This document shows, piece after piece, positions 46,305-57,800 of a stretch of DNA of 64,000 nt; the stretch's first letter is position 1, and every line of letters begins with the position of its first letter. The stretch spans positions 58,439,812-58,503,811 of the forward strand of contig CM047426.1 of the NCBI GenBank assembly GCA_026168455.1, in the 5' to 3' direction. This DNA is from Theocolax elegans (taxonomy: Eukaryota; Arthropoda; Insecta; Hymenoptera; Cerocephalidae). The position numbers were made by a program, and so were the translations under genes. The notes below the pieces were generated by a model. The model searched no databases. It was given only the letters and a program-made list of their open reading frames with translations, and had not been told where the DNA came from.

Positions 46305-47016
46305 CCAAAATTAAAAAATTTAGTTTACAAAAATAAATATGACGGATAGTTTATAAAAAATTAGTGAAATTAAAAAAAATTTTTTTTCATGAATTTTTTT
46401 CCAGTTTAAAATCCGTCAATATCGAAATCTGTCTTCAACCATGAGTGCACAAAATAGTTGAACATTAACAGGAAAGTTGAAACGAGTGAAAAGAAATCGC
46501 ACTATGTTTATTAATTTTTCTCGAAAACTGTGGACTTTAGGAAAATTTTTATAAGAACAAAAAAGTCTTAGAATTATTCAAAGAATACGCTTAAATTTTT
46601 TCAGGTTATTTTGTAAATTTTCGGAAATTCAAAATTATTGATTTTTTGAAAATCAATAAATTTCTCCTTAAAATCTGAAAAAATTTGGGAGTATTCCTTG
46701 GCAAATTATAAGACATTTTTGTTCTACAAAACCTTTTTCTAAACCTCATAGTTTAACAGAAAAAAAATAATATCGAGAAAAGGATCTTTATAACAGCTTT
46801 GTGCATTTTATCCACCATTTTGAAGAAAAATATTCAAATATAAATTTTCCTGTTAAAGTTCAACTATTTTGTGCGCTCATGGTTGAAGACAGATTTCGTT
46901 ATTGATAGATTTTAAACTGGAAAAAAATTCATGAAAAAAAATTTTTTTTAATTTCACTAATTTTTTATAAACTATCCGCCATATTAATTTTTGTAAATTA
47001 AATAAAATAGCTATGT
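46305..47016. repeat. ~710-bp imperfect palindrome (foldback element)
   Basis: The left half from about 46305 pairs with the right half to about 47016 around a centre near 46655 (TTGATTTTTTGAAAATCAA). The outer ~170 bp of each arm match best, including ACAGATTTCG/CGAAATCTGT, CATGGTTGAAGACAG and its complement, and AAACTATCCG/CGGATAGTTT. The inner parts are more diverged. No protein is encoded; the open frame at 47107-46877 lies in the arm. Confidence 0.8.
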
Positions 47017-47956
47017 TTTTTGCATATAAGGCACGACCGCGTAAAGCGCGCGCTTCGAACTTGCATCGTTTGTGAGTTTGGGTAAAATACATGACACAAC
47101 TATTCAACTTTTATTAACTTTCACAAAGCTTGGGATTTTTGGCCTAATACAAAATATAATATACATCATAAGAGATAGCTAGTAATAAAATATTATGACT
47201 TTAAATTATGTGCTTATCATCTTCGCCTTCGGGTCATGTCACAATTCGCACGCACTGCGATGTATTTAATTTTATTGTGATAAAATGTGATTTTTTGTAC
47301 TATCTTCGTTATTATGACCGTTTTTCTTTTTCATCTTTGAAAATATTGTTCTAGGCGTAAAATATAAAATAGAAAAAAGTTTTGTTATTTTGAGACGATT
47401 ATTTCATTCCTTTAAAGTTTGTGTACGAATAATACATTTTGATTTATTACGAAAAAACGAGTATTTTAGTACTTTTTTCATGGTAAGTTTGTTCGCGATT
47501 TTGCGTGTCTTAATATAGTAATATGTACCCAAGGAACAAGTATGTTCGAATTAAAGTCGCGCAGGATCAAGGAAATGCACTCTGAATAAATACAAAGGTG
47601 AAATAGGTAGAAATCAATTCTATATAAAGAGGTTGGAAATCGGTCTGCCCTCCTACGCTTTTTTGATGGAGAAAGGGTACGACCCTTTTTGGTTAGAGCA
47701 AAGTAGCAAAAGACAAATGCTTATTGCGTTTTTTCCATTTACTTGGACTGCAACGTACATGTGGTACCGAAGAAAAATGTACTGTTCTCGATCTTGAAAA
47801 AATACTCTTAATTCCTTTATTACTTTATGTCGATCTTGTTTATCACGTCGTTCGAATATTCGCTCGTTTATATTGTTCCTTCTCTCTGACATTATACGTA
47901 TTTTACATTAAATTTTGGGCTTAGGAATGAGTGGCGAGTTTGCGACTTGCAATGCG
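47017..47956. other. DNA left of the foldback element, nothing recognised
   Basis: Moderately AT-rich. Two overlapping open stretches of 66 and 79 codons (47653-47924) have no recognisable features. Confidence 0.4.
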
Positions 47957-49209
47957 ACAGTATATACCGACCCTACCCCAGCCCGACGACCCTTCGAAAT
48001 ATAATAAAAAAAAAATGCTAATCGACGTATTTTTAATTGTACTTTTCAACAAAAAAAAAATTTTCAATTGTACCCCCGTAGTTTTTTAGAAAAAAAATCC
48101 TAAAGTACTAGAATATTAATCCGCCAATAGCTCCTTTTAAAGTGGTTTTAACGTTAAAGGAAAGGTGCAGAAAAATTGTACCTTTTTTATACTTAATTGT
48201 ACCACCGTTACTTTTGCGAAATAATATAATACAATAAATAAAAAATCAAAAAAATTGTACTGACATAATGCAAATATATTTCCAGTCACCGCGCATGCGC
48301 GGTCACCGGAAATACGAGAAACGCATGCTTATGGCGCGTTATTTAAAAGTCATGAATAGATCAAAAAATGCTCGAAAGATGTTATAAAAAATAGTCAACG
48401 ATGTATATTCATTTATCTTTCATAGACTTTACAGAAAATTCAATTGTACCACCTGAGGTTTTGAGAAAAAAAAAGTTATTGTCGGGTTACAGGTGGAAAC
48501 GTTGGAAGCAGCGTGTGCAACAGCTGTTTAACAATAAAAAGACAAATTAAATATTCTTTTTTATTCGTTCTTAATTGTACCATCATTAGTTTGTTGGTTT
48601 ACACATTAAATTTGAGCAGAGATAATTAAATAATAATCAGGGGCAAGCATGGGCATCGCGCATGCGCAGTTGTGGCGTACGAAAAGGCGGGTGATTTAAA
48701 ATTCAAAGAAACGTGAAAGTTGGTATAATGACTCTGAAAAAAATAGTTAAAAATGTATTTATATTTATATTTAATAAACTTTACAGAAAAATTACTTGTA
48801 CCACCTGAGATTTTGAGAAAAAAAAAGTTATTGTCAGGTTACAGGTGGAAACGTTGAAAGCAGCGTGCACAACAGCTGTTTAACAATTAACAGACGTATT
48901 AAATATTCTTTTTCATTTGTTCTTAATTGTACCATCATTAGTTTGTTGGTTTACACATTAAATTTGAGCAAAAATAATTAAATAATTACCAGCGGGCCTA
49001 TGAAGGCAGGCGTCTTAAAATCGCGAAAAAAGCAAGTAACAACAAAAGTGTTTATTATTTATGAGGCTTATGTGGGTATTTGAGAGTTATGTAGACAGTC
49101 GTCTATAACTCGTTTTGGGTTGAAAAATTGAGAAGTAAGTACGGCCCCGTCTTAGTCAATAACCTGAGGGATAGTTTATTTTTAAAAACATAAAGCAAAT
49201 CAACAATAA

Positions 49210-49469
49210 AAATATGGTCCACCCTATCTATGCATACATACATATAATTTTAAATTTCGGGGTTTATGACGCCCATGACAGAGAAGGAAGATACGTACTT
49301 TAGTACGATAAAAAGAGACAGAAAAGATTATGGAGCCCCGGCTCCATAAACCTGCCATATTAACAATGAGTGGGAAAGGGATAGGGTTATTGGAATTTAA
49401 TATACGAGGCTCCATAACCCCCTATATCCAAATGTATATATATATATATATTAAATTACGTATATAATA
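49210..49469. other. Central spacer of the foldback element
   Basis: Non-inverted centre, continued at 60820-60876. It holds a perfect 10-bp-arm palindrome TTATGGAGCC..GGCTCCATAA near 49329-49350 and a (TA)n tract at the gypsy-B insertion point. Confidence 0.6.
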
Positions 49470-51438
49470 TGTGACGTTGTAAAACATACAACGTACAAGT
49501 ACATGCACATGGCTTGTATTTACAAGTCATGTGCATGCATACATTTAGCTTATGTTAGTTCGCGATCGCGTCGCAGGTAGCGAATCCCTCGCAGGCGGAC
49601 CGAAGTGCACCGATGCACTTTTAAAAATAAACACTGATACCCACGGTATGGGTATGTTTTAGCACGGAGCCGACGAACGACGCGACCGATACCCGACGGT
49701 AGTACGCGGACTACGACCGAGACCCCGGCCGAGAGGTATCGTGAGCCAAGGACCGAGCCCAGGTCGTCTCACGATACCTGGCGAATCCGATGCTGATGTC
49801 AACAAGACGGGAGGTTAGGCGGCGTCCTAACCTCAACCGTCACACGTGCTCAGCAGACGACGACGGCTGAGATGGCGCATGGGTGCGCGCACGCCCGAAC
49901 TACGTACTAGTAGTCGGGAGAGCCAGGGTGCTCCCCCACCTTACACCCGTATACCGGGGAACGCGGCACCGACGGCGACGATCGTGCGGCACTAGGCGTG
50001 GTGCGTGGGAAGGGGGGATCACTCGAGCAGCGAGAGTGTTGCGCGCGCGAAGATGCTCGAGTGAGCAACCGTAGTGGGATAATGGGTGGGAGCGCGCGGA
50101 GCGAGGGGAGCGCGAGTAGAGTAGGAGTCGCGGTATACCTAATGTATACGGTATACCGCGGCATCTTAGAATGTATATATATAAATATAGACGGTGCGCG
50201 CACACCTATGTGTCGGTGTATATTCTTGTATATAGCGCGCACACATATATTATTTAATTAATTATTTTAATTAGTAGCTTAGTTAATTTTAGATGAAAAT
50301 ATATAGATCCGTCGGTAGAGTTTGGGGCGATTTATATTAGTTTTTAAAGTATGTATATAGTTGTAAATGGTGCTGATATAAATTAAATATTAATTATGTG
50401 TGAGTGTGTCGGGAGTAGTCAGTAGTAATTATATAGCCGGTAGGCACGGGGCGGCAGCACCGACTGGGTTACCGATATGGTAATTCATTATTTGTAATGC
50501 GCGCCTTCCGAGTGTCGGGGATGATTGGTTGCGTGATCGACCCAATAATGAACAGGTTGGTGGTGACGTAAACCACTATTATTGGGTAATCGGCCTTGAC
50601 GGAAATAAGATCAAGGCTGACTACGCGTATCGATCACGCAATCAACCACCCTAATCAACGCCGGTAGATAAGGAGTATAGTAAGATAGAGCAGGATAGCG
50701 ATAGGGTGGGGAGGAAAATCCTTAATTTTGGGGATCAAGCCACGCCGCGAGCCGGATGAAGAAGCCGGTCTCGACGATTCGCTACCTGATCGTCCGACGA
50801 GGCAGTCGATTTTTCTGAGCAGTAGCATTTTCGTTGAGTAGTATTGAGGCTGAGTAGCCATTTTTACGAGTTGAGTAGAGTTGAGTTAGAGTTGAGAAGC
50901 AGAGTCGAGCGGAGTTGTTTTGGAGTTGATAAATCAATTAGGCGAGTAAATTTACGGTTAGCCCGACGGGCGGCCGAATTATTTAAATATAATATTTTTC
51001 TTATTATTTTATTATATACCGCCGGACGGAGTTGAGTGAGAGAGTGGAAGCACGTGTGTGAGTCGGTCGCGAGTCGCGTTTAATATTGTGTCGGTGCCGG
51101 AAATTATAATTTCTTTGAATTGTTGAATAAATATTAGTTGTGGTGAAGTATTAAATTCGAGAGTGTCATTTTAAGTAATTTTCCTTTACTCTGAAAGCCG
51201 CCGGTTCCGAGGTGGTCAGCCGTCGGGATTCCCTCTGTGACGAGGAGTCGAGGTGAGGATTTGCCGGGTTGCCGAGTTGTTTGTAAAGTAATTATTTCAT
51301 TTTTATTTAAATATCGCCAGGCGCCCAATTAAATACAAATCGGCGATATATAGCCATTTTCAACGTCGCTACGACGGAACCTCCGTCGGCCTTTAATTTA
51401 ATTTAATTAGATTTTTCCCGACGAAAAGTAGCGTCGCA
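49470..51438 (+). repeat. 5' LTR of gypsy-B
   Basis: TGTGACG...GCGTCGCA, 1,969 bp. Open frames at 49883-50261 on both strands recur at the same place in the 3' LTR and show no protein features. Confidence 0.97.
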
Positions 51439-51441
51439 AAA

Positions 51442-51459
51442 TGGCGCCCAACGTGGGGC
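51442..51459 (+). other. Primer binding site, tRNA-Lys
   Basis: TGGCGCCCAACGTGGGGC, three bases after the LTR, is the known complement of the 3' end of tRNA-Lys1,2 (...GCCCCACGTTGGGCGCCA). Confidence 0.92.
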
Positions 51460-52266
51460 AGTAATTGACGGCAGAGTAAAGTGTGTGATAGAGTATCCGT
51501 CCGGCAGTTTTGTGTAAAATCAACACCATTAATTAAGTGTTAAATTTTTTTTGGAGTAGTGGTAATTTATGGTAAATTTTTGTGTATACCTATTGCCAAT
51601 TGGGCGGGCCCTCCTGTTTGTGTAAACCTCGTGCCAATTATACAATTTATTTGATTATTATTAAATATTATTAATAATTATATATTGATTGTATTTACAT
51701 ATATATCTGTTTGATATAAATATTTATTATATATATATATATATATATTTATTTGTGTTTTCCGCCAGAATTGTATTTCTGTTTCAGTGATTGCTCAATT
51801 TATTATCGCCGGTATATACCGCCGGTACTCGTGAATTTTCGCCAAAACCGACAGATTTATTTCTGTTTCAGGTGTTTTCAAAATACAACGAATCGCCGGT
51901 ATTAACCGCCGGTAGTAGAGCAATTACGCCGGAACCGCCAATATTAACTGCCGATATTTGATCAAATTGCCAAACCGCCAGACTTTTATTCTGTTACAGG
52001 TTGCCAGTTTGTAAACCGCCAGTTATACAGTATATAGATATATTGTGCTTGAGAGTGTAAGCACGAGGTGATAATTTATTTATTTTCAATTGATTTATTT
52101 TATTGATAATTAGTACCTCACGGCACGAGGTTTGTAGATAATAATTGTTGTGGTGGTGGTAGTAATCATTTGTGAATTTTGCCGTGTCGAATAACCCGTT
52201 TGAAGAATCCGGGTCGGTTTATTATAATTTTATAAATTTATTTAACCGTCGGATTAATAATTTAAA
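51460..52266 (+). other. Leader of gypsy-B
   Basis: Noncoding. A block of the type CAGA-AT-rich-TCTGTTTCAGG occurs at about 51769, 51851 and 51980, each a small hairpin. CGCCGGTA and its complement recur (about 51805-51950), including the palindrome CGGTATATACCG. A (TA)n tract lies at 51727-51749. Confidence 0.7.
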
Positions 52267-54666
52267 ATGGCCGAACACGTCGAACAGATGCATATATTAC
52301 TCGAGGGTACCGCCGGTAGAGAGAGACGAAATATGAAGCGGACGATCGCCAAAATGGCGGATGAACATGTCGGTCGAGAGTTAGCGTCACGACGGCTGTG
52401 TGCCGCCGGATCAAGCGCTGCGTTGCGGGACAGGTTATTGCGTGCCCGGTTGCGGGAAGCCGAACCGGATAATGATAATATTCCATGGTACGAGTGGGAC
52501 GAAGACCATGCGGAAATACGTAAGGAGTCGGTAAGCGCAGGTGCTTACCGAGCAAAGGTGATGATGGCAGTTGATAATGCTGCCAAGCAGAGACGAAGGT
52601 GGAAGAAGAGCGTTGTCACTACCGATAAGGGAGTAGGTGACAGAGAGACGGTAACCTCTGAAGATGGTAGCTTAGCGGACAGTGAGGCGGATAGTGAATT
52701 TCGGCCAAGCGGAACGGATAGAGAGAATGCTGTCGACAAGAGAGTTCCAACGTACACGACAGTCGCCACGCAGACTACCTGCACGTATTCCAATACGTTT
52801 ACGACGCAGTCTGGGTTAGGCTTGCCGATTACGTCGTCGGTTGCGTTACCATCGACTAGTTATGAGCCAACGCCTCTCACAATTCCGCCGGAGTTGTGTA
52901 ATTATATCCGCCAGCATCCGACCGAATGGGATAAGTTAATGACACAACTAGGTGTATTTCCCGTTAGGTCTAATCAGGTTCCGCCGGTAGAGAGGAGGAG
53001 TGATCGAGAAGCCGCATTGAGTCCGAATGGTCCCGGAAAGTCGTATAAGAAGAAGAGTATTATTCCCGCCGAATCCGATGCATTCATACCGTCAGGCCGA
53101 TCCGACACTGAGTCTGGTAACTCTAGTGCGGAGGGAGCGAATCCAAAAAGGAGGAAGAGCACAAAACCGGCAAAGAAGACTGCGCAGTCGACGAGTAAAC
53201 AGCCAAAGAGTATGGCGAACTCTACGAGATGTAGTACGGCGATCAAACCGATTGATTTGAAAGATGTGGAGTCAGCGTTAAATCAATGCGATTTGCCGCA
53301 TTGCCATGAGGACAGTCACAAGCAGAATGCTTCCGCCGGTAGTGTAGTGAGCAGTGGCTCAAAGAGACGAAAGCTCGCGCGGATTAATTCCAGCGAATCG
53401 GAGAATGATTCCGATGAAGGGTTCACGCGCGTGCAGTCTCGAAGAGAGAAGTCGTCCAGCCCAATCAGTCTGAAACCAGACGAGAGTCTTCGAAGCATGA
53501 AAGTGCTAAAGAGCTGGGGGCTGAGGTTTGCTGGTGATGAGAGAGAGATGCCCGACGAGTTCCTCAGTCAGCTAAATGATTGTAGGAAGAGCGCTGGTTT
53601 GACAGATGCACAATTGCTAGGTGCATTGCCGTGCATACTGAGCAAGGACGCCAGCCGGTGGTTTAGGTCGACGAAGACGCAAATAGCATCGTGGCGCGAT
53701 TTTCGGCGTCAGTTCCGACACCAATTTATAGGTGAATTCGACCACGAGGATTTGCTGGACGAGTTGCGCCGACGAACGCAAGGAAAGGGAGAAAAGATTA
53801 CGCGATATCTCTCTAACCTGCGAATAATCGTCGGACACTTTAAGAAACCACCGTCGGAGAAAGTGTTAGTAGAGACAGCGTACCGAAATCTTCTGCCGGA
53901 ATATAGGACTGCGATGGCAAGCAAGCTCGTAGAAGATTTCAAAGACCTGGAGTATTATGGGCGGAAGTGGGAACGCCAGCAGGAGTTGAACAGCCGGTAT
54001 ACCCCGCCACCGCCGGTTGAGAAGTCGAGAATCCCTGGAGCAGCATACAAGGGACGATCGACAAAGCAAAAGGTCGCCGCGCTGTCGGATGTAGACGTGG
54101 AGGAAGCCGCCGAAGTGAAAGGCGAGAGGAAGGTTGCTGCAAGCAAAAAGGCGAAGCAAGCAGCAACAAAAGAAGTAGTTGAGAAGTCGAAACGTCAGAA
54201 AAAGGACGTTTTGTCGAGCGTGGCTGCGGAAGTGCAAGTAGCTCAGAAGCCGACTTACGCCGCAGTTGCGAATCGAGGTTTGCCGACTAGATCGACGAAT
54301 TCTGCTGCCAAGTGGGAGAGTAAGCCGTATGCCCGTCAGCAGAAGGTTGCATCGCCGAATGGACCGAGCAATGCAACATTCCAGTCGAAGTCGCCAGGTA
54401 GTCGGGAATTTTATGGTCCCTGCTTCAACTGCCAGGTGGTAGGGCATCGAGCAGCGGAATGCCCGAATGCCAAGTGTTTTCTGTGTGCCAAGACGGGACA
54501 TCGAGCGGCGCAATGCCCAGAGAAGGTGTTCAGACCGCAGTCACCGTCACACAGATCACAAGAGTCGTGTCAGATGTGCGGTAAACCAGGGGCGGTTTTC
54601 CGCAATTGTCCTGACTGTGCCGACATACGTGTCAAGTTGGGAAACTTGTTGGCTGGGGGACAGTAA
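52267..54666 (+). CDS. gag: Gag of gypsy-B
   Basis: Intact 799-codon frame from ATG 52267 to TAA 54664-54666. Residues ~35-70 form a SAP-like helix pair (LRDRLLRARLREAEPDNDN) followed by IPWYEWDED. Residues 80-400 are a low-complexity Ser/Lys/Glu-rich region. Residues ~415-590 are the capsid with WRDFRRQFRHQFIGEF and RTQGKGEKITRYLSNLR. A Lys-rich linker leads to two CX2CX4HX4C knuckles near residues 718 and 737 (CFNCQVVGHRAAEC, CFLCAKTGHRAAQC) and a further C-x2-C-x9-C-x2-C cluster (CQMCGKPGAVFRNCPDC). The architecture matches the broken Gag of gypsy-A. Gag assembles the cytoplasmic particle and packages RNA. Confidence 0.95.
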   Translation: MAEHVEQMHILLEGTAGRERRNMKRTIAKMADEHVGRELASRRLCAAGSSAALRDRLLRARLREAEPDNDNIPWYEWDEDHAEIRKESVSAGAYRAKVMMAVDNAAKQRRRWKKSVVTTDKGVGDRETVTSEDGSLADSEADSEFRPSGTDRENAVDKRVPTYTTVATQTTCTYSNTFTTQSGLGLPITSSVALPSTSYEPTPLTIPPELCNYIRQHPTEWDKLMTQLGVFPVRSNQVPPVERRSDREAALSPNGPGKSYKKKSIIPAESDAFIPSGRSDTESGNSSAEGANPKRRKSTKPAKKTAQSTSKQPKSMANSTRCSTAIKPIDLKDVESALNQCDLPHCHEDSHKQNASAGSVVSSGSKRRKLARINSSESENDSDEGFTRVQSRREKSSSPISLKPDESLRSMKVLKSWGLRFAGDEREMPDEFLSQLNDCRKSAGLTDAQLLGALPCILSKDASRWFRSTKTQIASWRDFRRQFRHQFIGEFDHEDLLDELRRRTQGKGEKITRYLSNLRIIVGHFKKPPSEKVLVETAYRNLLPEYRTAMASKLVEDFKDLEYYGRKWERQQELNSRYTPPPPVEKSRIPGAAYKGRSTKQKVAALSDVDVEEAAEVKGERKVAASKKAKQAATKEVVEKSKRQKKDVLSSVAAEVQVAQKPTYAAVANRGLPTRSTNSAAKWESKPYARQQKVASPNGPSNATFQSKSPGSREFYGPCFNCQVVGHRAAECPNAKCFLCAKTGHRAAQCPEKVFRPQSPSHRSQESCQMCGKPGAVFRNCPDCADIRVKLGNLLAGGQ

Positions 54667-54684
54667 GTCCGCTGATCCCCCAGC
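54639..54684 (+). promoter_or_regulatory. Programmed -1 frameshift signal, gag-pol junction of gypsy-B
   Basis: GGGAAAC (54639-54645) lies in phase G|GGA|AAC in gag. After a 6-nt spacer (TTGTTG) the 9-bp arm GCTGGGGGA (54652-54660) pairs perfectly with TCCCCCAGC (54676-54684) around a 15-nt loop that contains the gag stop. The slippery heptamer is of the classical X-XXY-YYZ type. The -1 frame is open from here to 54866. Spacer length and heptamer are identical in gypsy-A, with a different stem. Confidence 0.85.
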
Positions 54685-54813
54685 AGCACTCCTTAAATCT
54701 CGCCGGGAAGGTTAACTATAATCCGCCGGTGGAGAAGCAGGAGAATGCCGTAGGTGGTGAAGAGAGACAAGTCGAGAATCACGTTACGCCGGAGGTAGAC
54801 ACGAAGCGGTTGA

Positions 54814-57800
54814 AGAAACGAGGTTTATGTTTTCTCCAGCCGGAAGCCGTTGATTATTCGCTTAGGTGAAGCGGAATATTCGCGGAAAAGTCTACAAACG
54901 TTTCGTGAAAGGGTGAGGCAAAAGGAGAGTGAAGTCGCCACGCCAGTACAGCCCAATGAGGATCTCGAAGAAGAAAGAGAATTCTCGAGGCTACACATAG
55001 TGCAACGCGCCGTAGAGATGCTCTCAGCCCCATCGCCGCTTGACTTGCCGGTAGAGAAGGAGGTAGATTGTATTCCGACGCCGAATCCAAGAAGTACGGG
55101 AGCGATTCCCAAGAGAGCGCGGACGGAATTATGTATTTCGCCGCCGAATAGTGAGGAGAAACAAGAAGTCCGTCGAGATGACGAGAATGTAGCAGCTACG
55201 TCGGCTGATAATAGGAACTTCCTAGAATTGAATCTCGGAGGAGAGAGTTATAGTGCGCTGTTTGATCCAGGAGCTATGATTTCGCTCGCTGGACCTAAAG
55301 TAACGGAGAGATTCAGAAGCCGGTTGGAACCATGTGAGACAGCAATTAAAAGCGTCACAGGAGATGTTCGCCGAGTAATAGGAATCCTAAATATTAGTTT
55401 GGAAATAGACGGATACGCCGAAATAATTCCGCTCAAAGCCATGAATGTCCTAGACCATGATGTCATACTAGGCATGGATTTCTGCCGGATTTTCGACGTA
55501 GATACCCGCCTAGGTAGAGGAGAGTGGCGAGCACGAGAAGGAAAATGGAGAACCTTCGCCGCCACAGCAGAAGATGGAGAAGCGACGATCTATGCTGAAT
55601 GTGCTGGTATCCAGGAGCTACGAGATGACCAACGAGAGCGTGTTAGGCGTCTCGTAGAAGGCATATTGCCGGAACCGTCGGATACTTTCGGCGCAACTGA
55701 CCTAACCGAACATCACATAGATGTCGGAGATGCATCACCTATAATGCATAAGGTTCGCCGGTTGTCACCGAGGATGTTGGAGATTGCGCGAGACGAGGTA
55801 AATAAGATGCTGCGGAATGATATTATTGAGAGGTCTGCCAGTGATTGGAGCAGTGCGCCGGTGATGGTTAAGAAACCTGATGGATCGATACGGTTCTGCA
55901 TCGACTACCGTGATCTCAATAAGGTTACGAGAAAGGACGGATATCCAATGGCTACGATGGATTCCATCCTTGATAAGATGAGACGGGCAAAGTGCATTAC
56001 GAAAATCGACCTGAAGCAGGCATATTTTCAAATAATGATGGAAGCAACCAGCCGGAAGTATACCGCCTTTGCCGTGCCAGGATCAGGGCAATACCAGTTT
56101 AAAAGGATGCCGTTCGGTCTTACCAATGCGCCGAAAACGTTCCAGCGTCTAGTGGATGCGTTATTCGGGCCAGAATACGAGCCGTATATCTTCTGTTACC
56201 TAGATGATATAATCATAGTAACAGAAGATTTTGACGAGCATCTGAAGTGGCTGGAGTTAGTATTGAGAAAGCTCGTGGATGCTGGACTGATGGTAAACCG
56301 GGATAAGTGCGAGTTTTGCTGTTCCAGTGTAACGTATTTAGGCTTTATACTGGACAGCCAAGGATTGCGCCCTGATCCAGAGAAAGTTTCGCCGGTAGTA
56401 GAATACCCAGAGCCCCGCAATGTTAGAGAATTGCGCCGGTTCCTGGGAATGGTCGGGTGGTACGCCAGGTTCATTGAAAAGGACTCTGAGCTGAAGGTAC
56501 CTTTGGTAAAACTTCTCCGTAAAAGTCAAGAGTGGACGTGGGGAGAGGAGCAACAGGAGGCTTTCGACGCTCTGAAGGAAGCTCTAACCCAGGCACCAGT
56601 GCTCGCAAGGCCGGATTTTAGTAAGCCGTTTACTATCCAGTGCGACGCCAGTAATTTCGCCTTGGGAGCCGTCCTCACACAGGAGAAGGAAGATGGAGAG
56701 CATCCGATCGTATATATCAGCCGAGTGCTGACGCCGGCTGAGAAGAACTATACGACGTCGGAGAAGGAGTGTCTCGCCATGCTGTGGGCGATTAAAAAGT
56801 TGCGTCCGTACATCGAAGGTTACACCTTTACGGTCATTACCGACCATAGTGCCCTTCGATGGCTGCAGAATCTCAAGGACCCAACTGGCCGTCTTGCCAG
56901 ATGGGCCTTGGAGATGCAGCAATGGGACTTCAAGGTGGTACATAGAAAGGGAGCTATGAACCACGTCCCTGACGCCTTGTCCAGGATGTTTCCGTCGGAA
57001 GAGGAAGACGTAGCCGCGTTTGAAGAGATAGCGGACCAATGGTATCTTAGGATGCTGAAAGAAGTGCCAGAACGTCCAGCTAAATTCAACGGTTGGAAGG
57101 TAGAGAACGGCTTATTGTATCGCCACCGGTACGATCCATTACTCGATCCAATAACTACGCCGGAAGAAGGTTGGAGGCTAGTTGTGCCAGCAGACCATCG
57201 TCAACAAGTGTTACAAGAGTCCCACTGTGTCACGTCTGCTGGGCACTTAGGGATCGAGAAGACGTACGACAAACTGGCCAGAGACTATTACTGGAAGGGC
57301 ATGTGGTACGACACCCATGACTTCGTACGTAGTTGCCAGACCTGCCAGCAATACAAGGTATCGCAGACAGGACCCGTCGGATTAATGGGAAGCCGGATCG
57401 TAGAGAGACCATGGGCAGTAGTGGCCGCTGATCTCATGGAATTTCCACCAAGCAAGAGCCAGTGTCGATACTTGGTGGTATTCCAGGATCTATTCACCAG
57501 GTGGATTGAGGTGAAACCGCTGAGATCAGCAGACGGAAAGTCGGTTGCGAGGGCGTTCGAGGAATTGGTGTTATTCCGGTGGGAGACGCCAGATTACTTT
57601 CTCTCGGATAATGGTCGGGAATTCGACAACAAGTTGTTGAAAGCTACCTTGTCGGAGTACGGGGTTAAGCACGTTACGACGCCTCCGTACTTTCCCCAGG
57701 CTAATCCGGTCGAGAGAAGTAATAGAACTCTGAAGGCGATGATAGCAGCATTCGTCGGTGGAGACCATCGGAATTGGGACGTGCATGTGCACGAATTTCG

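Noticed and set aside
49883..50261. Frames on both strands inside the gypsy-B LTR, repeated at 59260-59638
   Set aside because: Duplicated only because the LTR is duplicated; composition-driven and without recognisable domains.
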